A stretch of DNA of 64,000 nt, taken from contig FMBT01000435.1 of assembly GCA_900095095.1 (NCBI GenBank), positions 47,085 through 111,084 of the forward strand, given 5' to 3'. Source of the stretch: Fragilariopsis cylindrus CCMP1102 (taxonomy: Eukaryota > Bacillariophyta > Bacillariophyceae > Bacillariales > Bacillariaceae). Of the stretch, positions 34,561 to 45,265 are shown in pieces. Position 1 is the first letter of the stretch. Each line of letters starts with the position of its first letter. A program made the translations under genes and the position numbers. The notes under the pieces are model-generated. The model saw nothing but the letters and a program-made list of their open reading frames with translations, was not told where the DNA came from and did not search any database.

Positions 34561-35050
34561 ATCTTCTTGGGCTTCGTCTTTCAGATTAGAGATGAGGGCG
34601 ACTCAACCTAAAAATGTGCAAGTATGATACTGTATGCCAATTAAATGGCACTATTACTGGCAAAGATTTTGGTACGCTGAACGCTGAACGCTATCTGAGA
34701 ATTTAGATCTTATCTTTGTTTGTATATCTTTGTTGTTGTTTTGATTGTTGATAGAAATTTGTATGCTGATTGATTCATTCGTGATTCTGTGTTCGAGTTG
34801 ATTGATTCAATCGACTCATTCGACTCACTCGACGATAGATCGGAGGATCAGAGAAAGTAGGATATTTTTGCCCAATTGTTTTGGTCGCGTGATGTGAGAT
34901 TTAAATTTAAAATTCCTATCTCATTTTTTTCTAGTTCAAATTCTTGTTTCTTGGATGAGATGAACATAAAAAGTTACACACATACTGCATCGGTGGCTCT
35001 AGCAAACGTCTAAACGCTTTCGAATAACTTATTGTAAGAAGTGTGTTGCA
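34561..35050. promoter_or_regulatory. Head-to-head promoter region of the OsmC-like gene and the ABC transporter
   Basis: About 490 bases, containing the element CGACTCATTCGACTCACTCG at 34812-34831 (extending to 34834). No coding sequence is credible here. Confidence 0.45.
34812..34834. promoter_or_regulatory. CTCACTCG-type promoter element
   Basis: Two tandem CGACTCA half-sites (CGACTCATT, CGACTCACTCGACG), about 220 bases before the ABC transporter start and 250 before the OsmC-like start. Confidence 0.4.
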
Positions 35051-37225
35051 ATGACTGTCAATGATCGGCAAGATGATGTAACCGATGAGAAAGGGAGCAG
35101 TAGCAGTAGTGCGTGGAATCACTATATCCCCTTTTTCGATGGCACTACGAATGATGATATTGAAAAACAACAGCAATCGCCAACAACTCAAAGACAAGAA
35201 CAATCATCGTCGTCGTCAGTTACGCCAAATATACAGCAACAATGGAAAACATTTTGGGCAATGTCGATACCATACTTTCGTGAAAATTCAGAAGGACGAT
35301 GTTTATTTATTGGTTTAATTATTTTAATGTTATTAGATAGTTTCGCAAGAATCTTTTTTTCATATTTGGCCCGTGATTTTTGGTCTGCATTGGGTGATAA
35401 GGATGCAGAAGAATTTTATTTTGTTATGAAAGAATTTTTAATTGCATTGTTGTGTTTAGCACCAATTAATGTATTTTATAGATTTCAACGACAACGATTA
35501 GCGATCAAATGGAGAAAATGGATGACAGATCGGATATTATACATGTACTTTTATAATCAACATCAAATATATTATCGACTAGAACGACAACAAGATACAA
35601 CGAATAATTTTTACGTTGATAATCCCGATCAACGATTAGCTGAAGATGTTCGATCATTTACTCAATATAGTTTGTCATTATTTTTGACGATTGCTATATC
35701 ATTAATTGACCTTACAGCATTTTCTATAGTTTTATATACAATTGAACCTATGTTATTTATTTCTATTTTGGGGTTTGCTACATTTGGTACAATGATGACA
35801 ATTATACTAGGAAAAGATCTTGTACGATTAAATTTTGAACGGCTGCAAAAAGAAGCTGATTTTAGATTTAGTTTAATACGGATACGTGAAAATGCTGAAT
35901 CGATAGCATTCTTTCGTGGTGAAGCTACCGAGGGTTATGAAGTAAAAAGACGATTTTCAAATGTTGTATCTGTTTTTTATGATTTAATTGGTACACAACG
36001 AAATTTAGAATTCTTTACAACGAATTATAACTACCTCACGTGGATTTTGCCGGTCGTTGTTATCGCTCCCCAATATATGGCAGGGAATGTTGAATTGGGT
36101 GTCGTCCAACAAGCGGCTGCAGCTTTTGGTCATATTTTGGATGATTTGTCGTTGATTATCAATCAATTTGAAGAATTATCAGAATTTTCTGCTAGTATCG
36201 GACGATTACATCAATTTGTTCGTGCCGTCCGTGATGCCGATCCTGGTCGAGATGAATACTCACCCCTAATGGGACCTCCTCCCGATGATGCTCATCATGG
36301 TTCATCTGAAAAAGATGGGATCTTTAAGAAGACAAGCGCTGCTGCCGCTGCTGATGGAGAAGAAATTATTCATAACAACGACGGCGGCATTTGCCTAAGA
36401 CAACTTGCACCACTAGTTTCTGCAGCCGCTGATCCAATAAGCTCCCCGAGTAGTGCCGTCCCCTCTACCGCCGCGGCACTTTCTATTCGAAATTTGTGTC
36501 TTTATACACCAGATCAAAATCGAACTTTGATTCATTCATTAGACTTAGAGTTGAAGTGGGGTCAACAGCTATTGATTGTTGGTCAAAGTGGGATTGGTAA
36601 ATCTTCACTGTTACGTGCAATTGCTGGACTGTGGACATCTGGTTCGGGGATCATTAAACGAGCCAATACGTCCGATGTTTACTTCTTACCACAAAAGCCA
36701 TACTGTCCCATTGGTACACTACGTGACCAACTTTTATATCCATTCCGCAAAACTGTAGAGATAGACGAAGGTGATGAAAAGGAATCAACGAGAATAACAG
36801 ATGAACGCTTGCTGCAGATTCTCGGTGATGTTGATTTGTCTAATTTGGCAACTCGATCGGGTGAAGGTGATCCTATTCGTGGTTTAGATACTATCGTTGA
36901 TTGGAGCAACGTGTTATCTTTAGGAGAGCAACAACGGTTAGCATTTGGTCGTGTATTAGTCAACCAACCTCGACTTGTCATTGTTGATGAAGCAACAAGT
37001 GCAATGGACGTTACAGCCGAAGAGAGAATGTACGGTCTAATACAAAATCTAACGTACGTTAGTGTTGGTCATCGACCAACATTACTTAAATATCACAACA
37101 AAAGATTGCATTTGCAAAAGTCCGATAATAATCCAGACTCGCATTGTAGTTTTACTTTTGATGACATCCGTTCCACGTCGGCAACAGGTGTTATCAACGA
37201 CGAAGTAAATCTATTCTTTCGGTAG
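35051..37225 (+). CDS. ABC half-transporter of the BacA/SbmA-like (ABCD) type
   Basis: A 724-residue half-transporter in one exon. After a Q/S-rich N-terminus there are about five to six membrane spans (for example CLFIGLIILMLLDSFARIFF, FLIALLCLAPINVFY, LFLTIAISLIDLTAFSIVLY). The helical domain with WRKWMTDRI, NPDQRLAEDV and FSLIRIRENAESIAFFRGE is characteristic of the SbmA/BacA and peroxisomal ABCD group. A low-complexity linker follows, then the ATPase domain with Walker A GQSGIGKSS (about residue 512), signature LSLGEQQR (about 622), Walker B LVIVDEATSAMD (about 641) and the switch His in VSVGHRP. Relatives carry peptides, cobalamin or fatty acyl compounds. No plastid or peroxisomal targeting signal is evident. 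No frame break. Confidence 0.9.
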   Translation: MTVNDRQDDVTDEKGSSSSSAWNHYIPFFDGTTNDDIEKQQQSPTTQRQEQSSSSSVTPNIQQQWKTFWAMSIPYFRENSEGRCLFIGLIILMLLDSFARIFFSYLARDFWSALGDKDAEEFYFVMKEFLIALLCLAPINVFYRFQRQRLAIKWRKWMTDRILYMYFYNQHQIYYRLERQQDTTNNFYVDNPDQRLAEDVRSFTQYSLSLFLTIAISLIDLTAFSIVLYTIEPMLFISILGFATFGTMMTIILGKDLVRLNFERLQKEADFRFSLIRIRENAESIAFFRGEATEGYEVKRRFSNVVSVFYDLIGTQRNLEFFTTNYNYLTWILPVVVIAPQYMAGNVELGVVQQAAAAFGHILDDLSLIINQFEELSEFSASIGRLHQFVRAVRDADPGRDEYSPLMGPPPDDAHHGSSEKDGIFKKTSAAAAADGEEIIHNNDGGICLRQLAPLVSAAADPISSPSSAVPSTAAALSIRNLCLYTPDQNRTLIHSLDLELKWGQQLLIVGQSGIGKSSLLRAIAGLWTSGSGIIKRANTSDVYFLPQKPYCPIGTLRDQLLYPFRKTVEIDEGDEKESTRITDERLLQILGDVDLSNLATRSGEGDPIRGLDTIVDWSNVLSLGEQQRLAFGRVLVNQPRLVIVDEATSAMDVTAEERMYGLIQNLTYVSVGHRPTLLKYHNKRLHLQKSDNNPDSHCSFTFDDIRSTSATGVINDEVNLFFR

Positions 37226-37496
37226 CAAAAACGGTACTGATAGTAGATTCTCTGTTAACCGTAGTCTAAATATAATGTTCAGTTTGTACAATTTTACTGA
37301 ATTGTCTATATATGTTTTACCGTGTATTTATTTTTATCAACCGTTCGAAATTAGTCCTCAATATTGTATGCGTTCACATAAGACAACTGCTGCATTATAA
37401 TATTGCGCCCTAGCGAGATATGTATTGAATTAGTTTATTCCTATGTGTATAGTACGTACGTACGTACGTACGTACATCTCCCATCGTATTATTTCT
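37226..37496. other. Tail-to-tail spacer with an ACGT tract
   Basis: About 270 bases between convergent stops. Near 37452-37475 it holds a self-complementary GTAC/ACGT tetranucleotide tract that could fold on itself. Confidence 0.5.
37452..37475. repeat. (ACGT)n microsatellite
   Basis: About six GTAC units in a row, flanked by GTGTATA and ATCTCCC. The unit is its own reverse complement. Confidence 0.8.
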
Positions 37497-40400
37497 CTAG
37501 AAATGCACTCTTCTTCGTTTTCCAGAAGTGAGACTAGCTCCCCTGGTACCGGCAGAAGCAACACCACCACCGGAAGAGCCATCATCGGATGATGTCGTCT
37601 TCTTACCCTTAGTAGCAGAAGCAGGCGACTCTTTTTCTTTGGAAGCGGTGCGCTTACTTGGAAGACTTCGACCACGACCTCCACCTTTTCCGCCAGAACC
37701 ACTGACATCCTTTGTCTGGTCCTGTTCCGTAAGCCAGATAGCAGCTGCATGAATCAGAGCATTCATATTGCCTCCTTTTCCTTCCTCGCCATTCTCGCTT
37801 CCAGAATCATTTTCTCCATCTTTCCCGTCAGCCTCTTCCATGTCCTCATCGACGTGATCATCGTCGCCGCTCGACACAGATGCTCCATCTTCTCCTTCGT
37901 CTTTAATCACTTCCACCCATGCCCTTTCTACGTGAAGGCGCTCCCAAATCTTCTTAAAGTAAGCCTTTTTCCAAGATCCGCTCAATTCAGTCTTTTGGTG
38001 TATCGCTCTATGACCCAAATACGCAATGGATGCCTTGATGGGTCCAGGGCACCGACTGCACGTTGCGACATGAGACAGCATCGAATTGGCAGTGTTGTCG
38101 GTAAGATTCTTCGCTGAGACGGGGAAATATCGTCCAATATTGTTCTTATTGGCACAATGCTTGCATGCAAGTCCAGGGAAATCTACGACGCGATCGCGAC
38201 CACGACCTCCGGGACCTCCCCGACGATCACTCTGTTGGAATTGACAAACTTTCAGTTGACGCATCATAAACAAGACCTGGTCCGTGCACTGTCCGCGATC
38301 CTCGGGTGTGCATAGATACATACTACTTAAAGTGGGTGCTGTTCCGCTGACGATCTCTCTATCAAGATCATCACAAGGACTTGGAACAAGCGGGTCTCTT
38401 CGGAAAGTAATTCCCCATCCATTATGAGGAGGAATGTCCGCCAGGCCAATATCCCGAGCGGAATCGACCCAATATTCTTGAGATTCATCAACCTTCGGAC
38501 CGAAATTTCGGAGACTCTTAAACGTATCTTTTTTATCATCAGGCATAGCAGGACATGATTTGAAATGCAACCGTAACAATTCTCCCACCTTGGTAGGAAT
38601 TGACTCCAGGTCATCAGGAAAGGCAATGCAACCTGACGGCTTATCAGAATCATCCAAGGTCTTGCAGAAAACGCACCGGATTCCAACTTGACCATTTGAT
38701 GGTTCCTTCCTTCCGGAATATCCTTCCAATTCATCCTTTTCGTTCCAAGAAAACACTTCAATTAGATCACTCCTTGAAAAACATTGTAATTCTGACAACC
38801 AATTCGAGTCATCATGTTTAGTGAGACGGACACACCCATCAAACCACGGGCTCTGTTTTTTCTTGCTACCATTTTTCTTACTCGCGGCTGGCTTTCCGTC
38901 TTCATCATCGCTCTCACCCTCAGATGATTCGGTCTCAGTCTCATCTCCAGATGAGGCAGCGGATGATTTCTTTGTCTTTTTGACATTTGAGATTCTTCCT
39001 CATCCTCTTCCTCCTCGTCAGAATCGCCATCTTCTTCTTCGTCTTCTTCTTCTTCTGACTTCATCTTTTTCTTAGGTTTTACTCCAGGCTTTCTGTAGCG
39101 CTTTTTCTTTCCCTTTCCCTCACTCGCCTCATCGATAGGAATACCTTGAATCCGACACCATAAACGACGGAAAAATACCTTACGTCCACCATGTTTGGGT
39201 TTGTCTAAGCGTTTTCCATCCGGGCCCATCCTTGCACGCTTCATTAATTCTAAATTCTCACGAATCTCCATCGGACAACGGCGACAATTACGGACGTGAT
39301 TCATAATCGTTTGTGATGTAGTGGTTTGTGAAAGAGAAGCCTCCGACGCGGGGAAATACCGTCCGCATCCCGCTTGACCAACACAGTGTTTACATGCCAA
39401 ACCAGGAAATCCGACCTTTCTTCCCTTGTAACAACCCACACGGTCGGCTTCCATTAAGACGCATGGACTCATTTGTTCTAACGTTAGATACAAATAGTCC
39501 GAAATTAGATCTTCGTCTTCTGCAAAAACAAGTGGTCGATCATCGACGGGAGGAGGAGGTACAAATTCCTCTTCTTCCGGTGGAGGTGCTGGAGGTTCCG
39601 CCTTCTTTTGAAGTTCCTTTTTCTTACGACCCTCCTTGGAATTGACCGATGGACCAGTTAAAGGAGGGAGAGGACCAAGCGGATCACGACCAAAGTGAAT
39701 ACCATGACGAGTATCGACTAATCCTAAACGTTTTGCGGAATCAATCCAATATTGTTTCCGTCCACCTCGACTAGAACTGGAAACCTTCAACGCCTCAATT
39801 TTCGTACGGATATCAAGTGGCATAGCCTGACAACAATCGAGATGTAAACGAAGCATCTGTTGAACACTGTTGTAGATACCACTAATTAGAGACGGGTAGC
39901 TTGTGGCCTGCTGTCCACGTTCGGCAGGATTTTCATCTGTAAAAAAAAAAATGAAAATCAATGTAAGTCGTAGAGTATTTGAAAGAAGGTTTTTAAAATA
40001 AATTACATCCAGCAAGAAGGGAAATATTTCCGAAATTTGCATTCATACTTACGTTTGCAATGCATGCAACGGATTCCAACCTGTCCAAGAGCGATAGGCT
40101 TATTTCGCCATGCATAGGAGCCGCAATATCTTCTTCCGTGGCACCAAAAGCTTCGGCTATTTTATTAGGAAAGGATATGAGGAATGAGTAAGTGAAATAA
40201 ATGGTTAGAAATTTGTGCACAGGTAGACGGGTCCGTCATTTGAAAATAGATATATTTTGTATTCAGTAATGTTCATTCATTCATTTCATTTAAATCATTT
40301 TGATTCTGATGTTGATTTTGATTGTCCAACAACTTACCGAAATTGGCTCTTAAATATACCTGTAATTCGGATAACCAATACTTATCATCATCTAATCCGA

Positions 40401-41407
40401 TTGAAACACTTCCTGAATACCATTTTTCAATTTTAAGATCATCCAGTTCAACAGTTTCGGTTGGTTCTTCTTTGGTTTTGCTTTAGTTGCTTTTTTGCCA
40501 TAGAATAAGCTGTACGAGGTGCAGCAGATGCTCCATTTCCACCACTATTAATACCCATCGATGATGATGTTGCAATGGGTGTCGTTGGGATCATAGGAGT
40601 TGCTCCGGATGAAGATGGTGGTGAAGGTTTTTGACTTGATCCCATCGCTGATGATGGTGCTGGCGATCCTTGTAGATCCGCAGTCATGAGAGGTGTTGAT
40701 CCGACGGACGGAATAGATGTTTGACCATCGGGTGGTGAACCACCGATCGATGATGGTGGTGGTTTCGTTGCAGATTGTGGAGGTGTTGGTTGCATATGTT
40801 GTTGCATATGTTGTTGCATATGTTGTTGATGTTGCTGCTGCTGTTGTTGTTGATGATGTTGATGTCCGTATGCGTTGTGATGACGTTGTTGTTCCATATT
40901 AGCCATCGCCATCTGTTGCGAATACAGATCTGCACCAGATCCTGGACCACCAGAAGGACCATGATGACCACCGTATCCACCATATCCTCCAGCTCCTCTT
41001 CCTGGTGCGTATCCATAAATTGCTGCCGTTGCTGCCTGTTGTGCTTGTTGTTGCTGATGTCTTGCGTACATGGTAGCAGCATCCATTCCATATGGTGCTT
41101 GGGGTTGTTGCTGTTGTTGTTGTTGCCCTCCTCCTCCTCCTCCTCCTCCATACGCTCGTTGGTGTGCGTAGTAGGCAGCGTTTGGATTATTTCCTTGTTC
41201 GGCCATTAATTTCATAAAGGCATGATGTTGTTCAGCCGCTGATGGTGGTGCACCTGATCCAGCGCCAGCTCCAGCAGAAGCAGAACCACCACCATTGCCA
41301 TTTGCGGCGGCATAGGCTTGACGAATGCGCATCTCTTCTTGAATCCGACGTTCAACATCTGAATCCGTCATATGATCGGGGAGTTTTCCTCCACCTGGAT
41401 ACGACAT
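37497..41407 (-). CDS. Large protein with two tandem copies of an unnamed Cys/His module
   Basis: About 1,205 residues in three exons (41407-40338, 40156-40053, 39936-37497; introns of 181 and 116 bases, both with GTAAGT donors). The N-terminal third is Gly/Gln/His-rich. Two homologous modules of roughly 300 residues follow. Each has WLSEL near its start, then GQVGIRCMHCK or GQVGIRCVFCK, a LRLHxxxC segment, YWIDSAKRLGL or YWVDSARDIGL, FPGLACKHC, GRYFP and a CxRCP motif with a preceding His. An acidic Lys-rich linker separates them. The conserved C and H pairs suggest zinc binding. Four frame breaks (40491-40496, 40476-40479, near 40107, 38986-38988) are each restored by one extra base, and restored peptides align between the modules. 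The first half resembles a transcriptional activator tail, so a nuclear role is plausible but inferred. Confidence 0.8.
39937..40052 (-). other. Intron 2 of the Cys/His module gene
   Basis: 116 bases with a T-rich tract before ACAG, phase 1. Joining yields CMHCKHENPAERGQQ. Confidence 0.8.
40157..40337 (-). other. Intron 1 of the Cys/His module gene
   Basis: 181 bases, phase 1, acceptor AAATAG. Joining yields RANFAEAFGATEED, which lines up with RSDLIEVFSWNEKD in the second module. Confidence 0.8.
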
Positions 41408-41974
41408 AATCGATTGTTGATTATGTTGATTTGTAACCTATATTGTTATGATTACAGTTACTGTTTAGTAAAGAGTCTTAACGTGGTAGTTAATAAATAT
41501 AATATTTGAGAGCGTGACAAAAAATTATGTGAATCAAGGAATTAAAATTAGTGAAGAAATAAGTTATTTTGTGAGCTAACACTATTGCGCGCAGTTTTTT
41601 GCCTACGGCGAAAAACACGTAGAACCAGTACTGAAACAAACAAAAACACCAGGCGAAGAATACTAGTAGAGGAAGGATCGTGTCGAAAGATGCTTTTATA
41701 CTTGCTTGTCGAAGCATACAGTGATTTAGAATCAACAAATCCAACCAAAAGCAGACACAACAAATAGGATTCTCACAATATTAACTATACGATTGAAGCA
41801 GAAGTCGACGTCTTCCCACAATCTAGTCCTTGTTGGGTTAATCTCGAGAACACACAGGCGGTGTTGCTTTTTCGGGATAATATGGGAAAATTAAAAAAGT
41901 GACGAAAAAAGTCGAAATCTTCTTCCCGTGGTTGTTTACACGCAAATCGACCGGATATTGCCTGCCCTCACATT
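41408..41974. promoter_or_regulatory. Upstream region of the Cys/His module gene
   Basis: About 570 AT-rich bases that presumably include the minus-strand promoter. No open frame here looks like a gene. Confidence 0.35.
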
Positions 41975-42190
41975 ATGGCGGGGTTGTGGTCGGATGGTGT
42001 GCATCAAGAATTATTTCGCAGTGTTTGCGCTGAACGAGTCCGACAGGTACGTAAAATCAGGGGCTTAGATGAAGCCAGATTATTTATTTTTACCCTTAAA
42101 TCAAAATCACTCGAGAGAGTCAGTGTAGCTTGGTTGCGAGAGCGAGAAAATTTCAACGCTGGGTTCAATGAACGAGAAGCACACTCATAA
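41975..42190 (+). CDS. Doubtful short open frame, possible first exon
   Basis: An ATG opens 71 codons. The first 24 codons (MAGLWSDGVHQELF and on) are less biased than the rest and end in CAG/GTACGT, a good splice donor at 42047, so the true exon may stop there. I found no acceptor and continuing exon in the following gene-poor stretch. No family is recognised. It may also be noncoding. Confidence 0.25.
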   Translation: MAGLWSDGVHQELFRSVCAERVRQVRKIRGLDEARLFIFTLKSKSLERVSVAWLRERENFNAGFNEREAHS

Positions 42191-42524
42191 AATAGAAAAT
42201 ATTTACACGTGTATTTGACATGCTTGTAGAATGTACAGTACAATACCTTCCAAGTTCTAAGGTTGCAGTTGTGCAGTAAATAGTACTGGTAAACTAGTAT
42301 TGCATTAGATATATCCATCTTCAATTCTACAACCCTGCTCAAAATGTAGTTCTTTGGGGTATTTCCATTCAAAACTTCTAAAAGCACACATTTTTGCGAG
42401 CATGATCTCTCTGTTATGATATTGATGCTGCTGTCTAAGATGCGTGCTTGCATGCGTATTTGTGTGCATACATGGGTGTATGTGTGTGTGGTGGGTGTGG
42501 TATGGTGGGTGTGTATGGTGATAT

Positions 42525-42545
42525 GGGTGCAGTGGGTGGGGTGGG
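42525..42545 (+). other. G-quadruplex-forming motif
   Basis: Four G runs, GGG-TGCAGT-GGG-T-GGGG-T-GGG, fit the usual quadruplex pattern of short loops. It lies at the end of a TG/GGTG-rich tract starting near 42474. Confidence 0.6.
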
Positions 42546-43072
42546 TGTGTAAAGCATGAAGCAGTAGGAGGTACACATACTGATTAGGATTATGTGAGGG
42601 GGTATGCTATGCCACTACGGTAGCTGAATTGATGCCCCACCCCAACTCTCCGCTTAGATAGCTATTGAATGAAATATTAGACTGATAATTTGACCATAGT
42701 ATAGTGTTGTGTGGAGCAATAGAGTGACCAGACAGGGAGGGACATAAATTAGTGATATCAGAATAATGCTATATGAGAGAAAAGACAAAAGATATGAAGA
42801 TACCCAGTCCAACACGCAGACTACATAGGTGTATGATGGGTCTTTGAGTGCTGTGGGATCAATATCTCTACAACACTACTCCCACAAAGATGGCATACTA
42901 TCATTCAAATACGATGATAGGCAAAAGGCAACAACAGAATACAAATCTCAACTGACTGATAATACTCACACAAACCAACTCTGATGAAGAAGAACAAGCG
43001 GATGGTAATGGTAAGCAATACTATAGCAGTAAGGTGGAGGGTAAGATATCAAGATAGTATTTTGAGAGATTG

Positions 43073-43574
43073 TGCCCAGTCTTCAGTGTCATCATAGAGA
43101 GGTGAGGTACTTTTTGTTTCTGTGGAATTCTAAGACATACACACCATATGATTTTGATATTATGAAGAACATGCAGACCAAACAAACCCCTTGATAATGA
43201 GATCCTCTTCTAACACTTTAAAACAGGAGGCACGTCACCATATGTCTTGTCTACAGTTATTTGTTTGATGATGTTAACCCAAACTTGAATTTTTGGATAC
43301 ATGAGGATGGTAGTGGTTTTTTATGCCCAGTCTTCAGTGTCATCATAGAGAGGTGAGGTACTTTTTGTTTCTGTGGAATTCTAAGACATACACACCATAT
43401 GATTTTGATATTATGAAGAACATGCAGACCAAACAAACCCCTTGATAATGAGATCCTCTTCTAACACTTTAAAACAGGAGGCACGTCACCATATGTCTTG
43501 TCTACAGTTATTTGTTTGATGATGTTAACCCAAACTTGAATTTTTGGATACATGAGGATGGTAGTGGTTTTTTA
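43073..43574. repeat. Perfect tandem duplication, two 251-base units
   Basis: The unit at 43073-43323 is followed at once by a second unit at 43324-43574, and by reading I found no difference between them. Unit borders are TGCCCAGTCTTCAG and GGTTTTTTA. It contains no open frame of note. Confidence 0.93.
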
Positions 43575-43697
43575 TAGACTTCTTCAGGGGGGGAAATGTA
43601 CAGGTTGAGTCATTATGTTCTGATCTTTTTGTGTAAAGTGATACCCATTTTACACAGTGTGAGACCCATTATTATCATTGGTTTGTATTATTTACTT

Positions 43698-43770
43698 CAA
43701 CCAGTAACTCAGTGGATTGATCATCAGCCTATCAACCTTGTTGTAGCGGTTACAACCAGCAGTGGCATAG
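43698..43770 (+). other. Degenerate tRNA-like box A/box B pair
   Basis: TAACTCAGTGG (43705-43715) resembles an internal A box and GGTTACAACC (43748-43757) a B box, at a tRNA-like distance of about 43 bases. The stems do not pair well, so it is not a functional tRNA; a tRNA-derived repeat or chance is likelier. Confidence 0.2.
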
Positions 43771-43873
43771 GTGTGAGATATTAATGCTTATGTGGAATCA
43801 TCAATGCTGCTACTGAACAAAGAAGGTAGTAGGTATGTCACCATAGTATCATCACCAATCAAACTAAAACAAC

Positions 43874-43907
43874 AACACAACACAACACAACACAACACAA
43901 CACAACA
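43874..43907. repeat. (CACAA)n microsatellite
   Basis: About six CACAA units in a row. Confidence 0.85.
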
Positions 43908-45265
43908 ATGGCATTGTATACGCTTTTTTAATCAACAGCATTTAAACACCAAGAAAGACACGTTTGTTTATGATGGGTGGTATTTCTTCTCATTTATACC
44001 CCTCCTGTGACACATCAAAATTTGATCCTGTATTCATTTGCGCCTCCACAGGCCCACCAATATTTCTGTTCTACTTATCAGAGCAGCAATAGTAATAGAG
44101 ATTAAAACCACTATTTTCCATCCTGATTTGACTTTTTTCTATCATAACATTCTATAATTATTTCAGATCCAAAGTTAAGATTTACTTTCCAGCAAGCTTG
44201 CTAATGCTTGGTCCCATTGTTTGGTTTGGTTTGTATACTCTTTGGCTCCATCAATCTCAATATGGTTCTTGCACCTGGTCTGGCTCACTGATAATTCTAC
44301 ACCACAATATACCCTAATTTCTACTGCATAATATGTTGTTGCACTTTATTATTACAGATTACAGTGTATCATGGATAGACTTCATTCAGCTTATCATCAG
44401 ACTATGCTCTGAGGGGCTTTTATCTCTCTAGTATGAATAACTAGCATTGATATGACAGTATAAAAAAGTGTATGGTATGTTGGGTTAAAAAAGTACAATC
44501 GTGAATGAAAATGCCAGTGAGGGAGCAATTTTGATTAGTCCAAACCGGCCAATACCTCAATCATTATGATGTGATAGTAGGTATGCAGGTTCCACAATAT
44601 TGGATTAACATATTAATATCACACCCACATATATCACCTGTCTCAATCAAACAATTGAACAAAGCCTCTGCTGCTGGACATAGAAATAAGACAACAGACT
44701 GTAGCTGGAGAGTTGCATAAAATTACCAGAGTAAGATTCTGTTTAGTTATTGCAATTCATTCATTTACTGATTAACCATGTGAGTGCCTGCTATAATTCA
44801 CAATGATTGTTGCTAAAAAATGATGGTTATAGATAAGATTACTACTATGCCATACTATACAATGGTTACAGTACTAGACTTGCATCAGCACGATATTGCT
44901 GCTGTTGTATCAAGATAGTAAAAGTTTACATAGTCCAAGTAACTAAGACTTAACTGTCACTGCCACTGCATTTGCTTTGGTAAGAGATGCATAACTTCTT
45001 ACTATGGGGTTTAGGTAGAAACATAGAAGGGATGTGTTTTCTAGTTGAGGATGATCTAGCTTTCTATGACAACGACGCTGGATATAATTGAAAGAATAGG
45101 TAAATTTTTATTAGAAACATTAATATGATCCACACGCATTAGTGTGCTATAGTTATAAATAATATGTATTGGTTCATCACAAAATAGCATACTGTCAACA
45201 CACAACAGTAAATTTATATGATGGGAGGTATTCAATACAGTATCATAATTCCCCTTTTAACCCAT

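Larger units (their letters stand above)
42191..45265. other. Gene-poor stretch of about 3 kb
   Basis: No convincing gene on either strand. It contains a G-rich TGGGTG tract, a perfect tandem duplication, a CACAA microsatellite and a tRNA-like pair of boxes, all listed separately. Compared with the rest of the window the coding density falls sharply here. The remains of a transposable element or a long noncoding transcript are possible, but no terminal repeats or element proteins were seen. Confidence 0.5.

Noticed and set aside
42474-42551. Interstitial telomere sequence
   Set aside because: The TGGGTG units are irregular and do not match a TTAGGG or TTTAGGG array.
42004-42576. Minus-strand frame of 190 codons rich in Thr and His
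   Set aside because: It is the complement of a GT/GGTG tract; composition follows the repeat, not a protein.
43698-43770. Functional tRNA gene
   Set aside because: Only the two internal boxes look similar; the acceptor, D and T stems do not pair.
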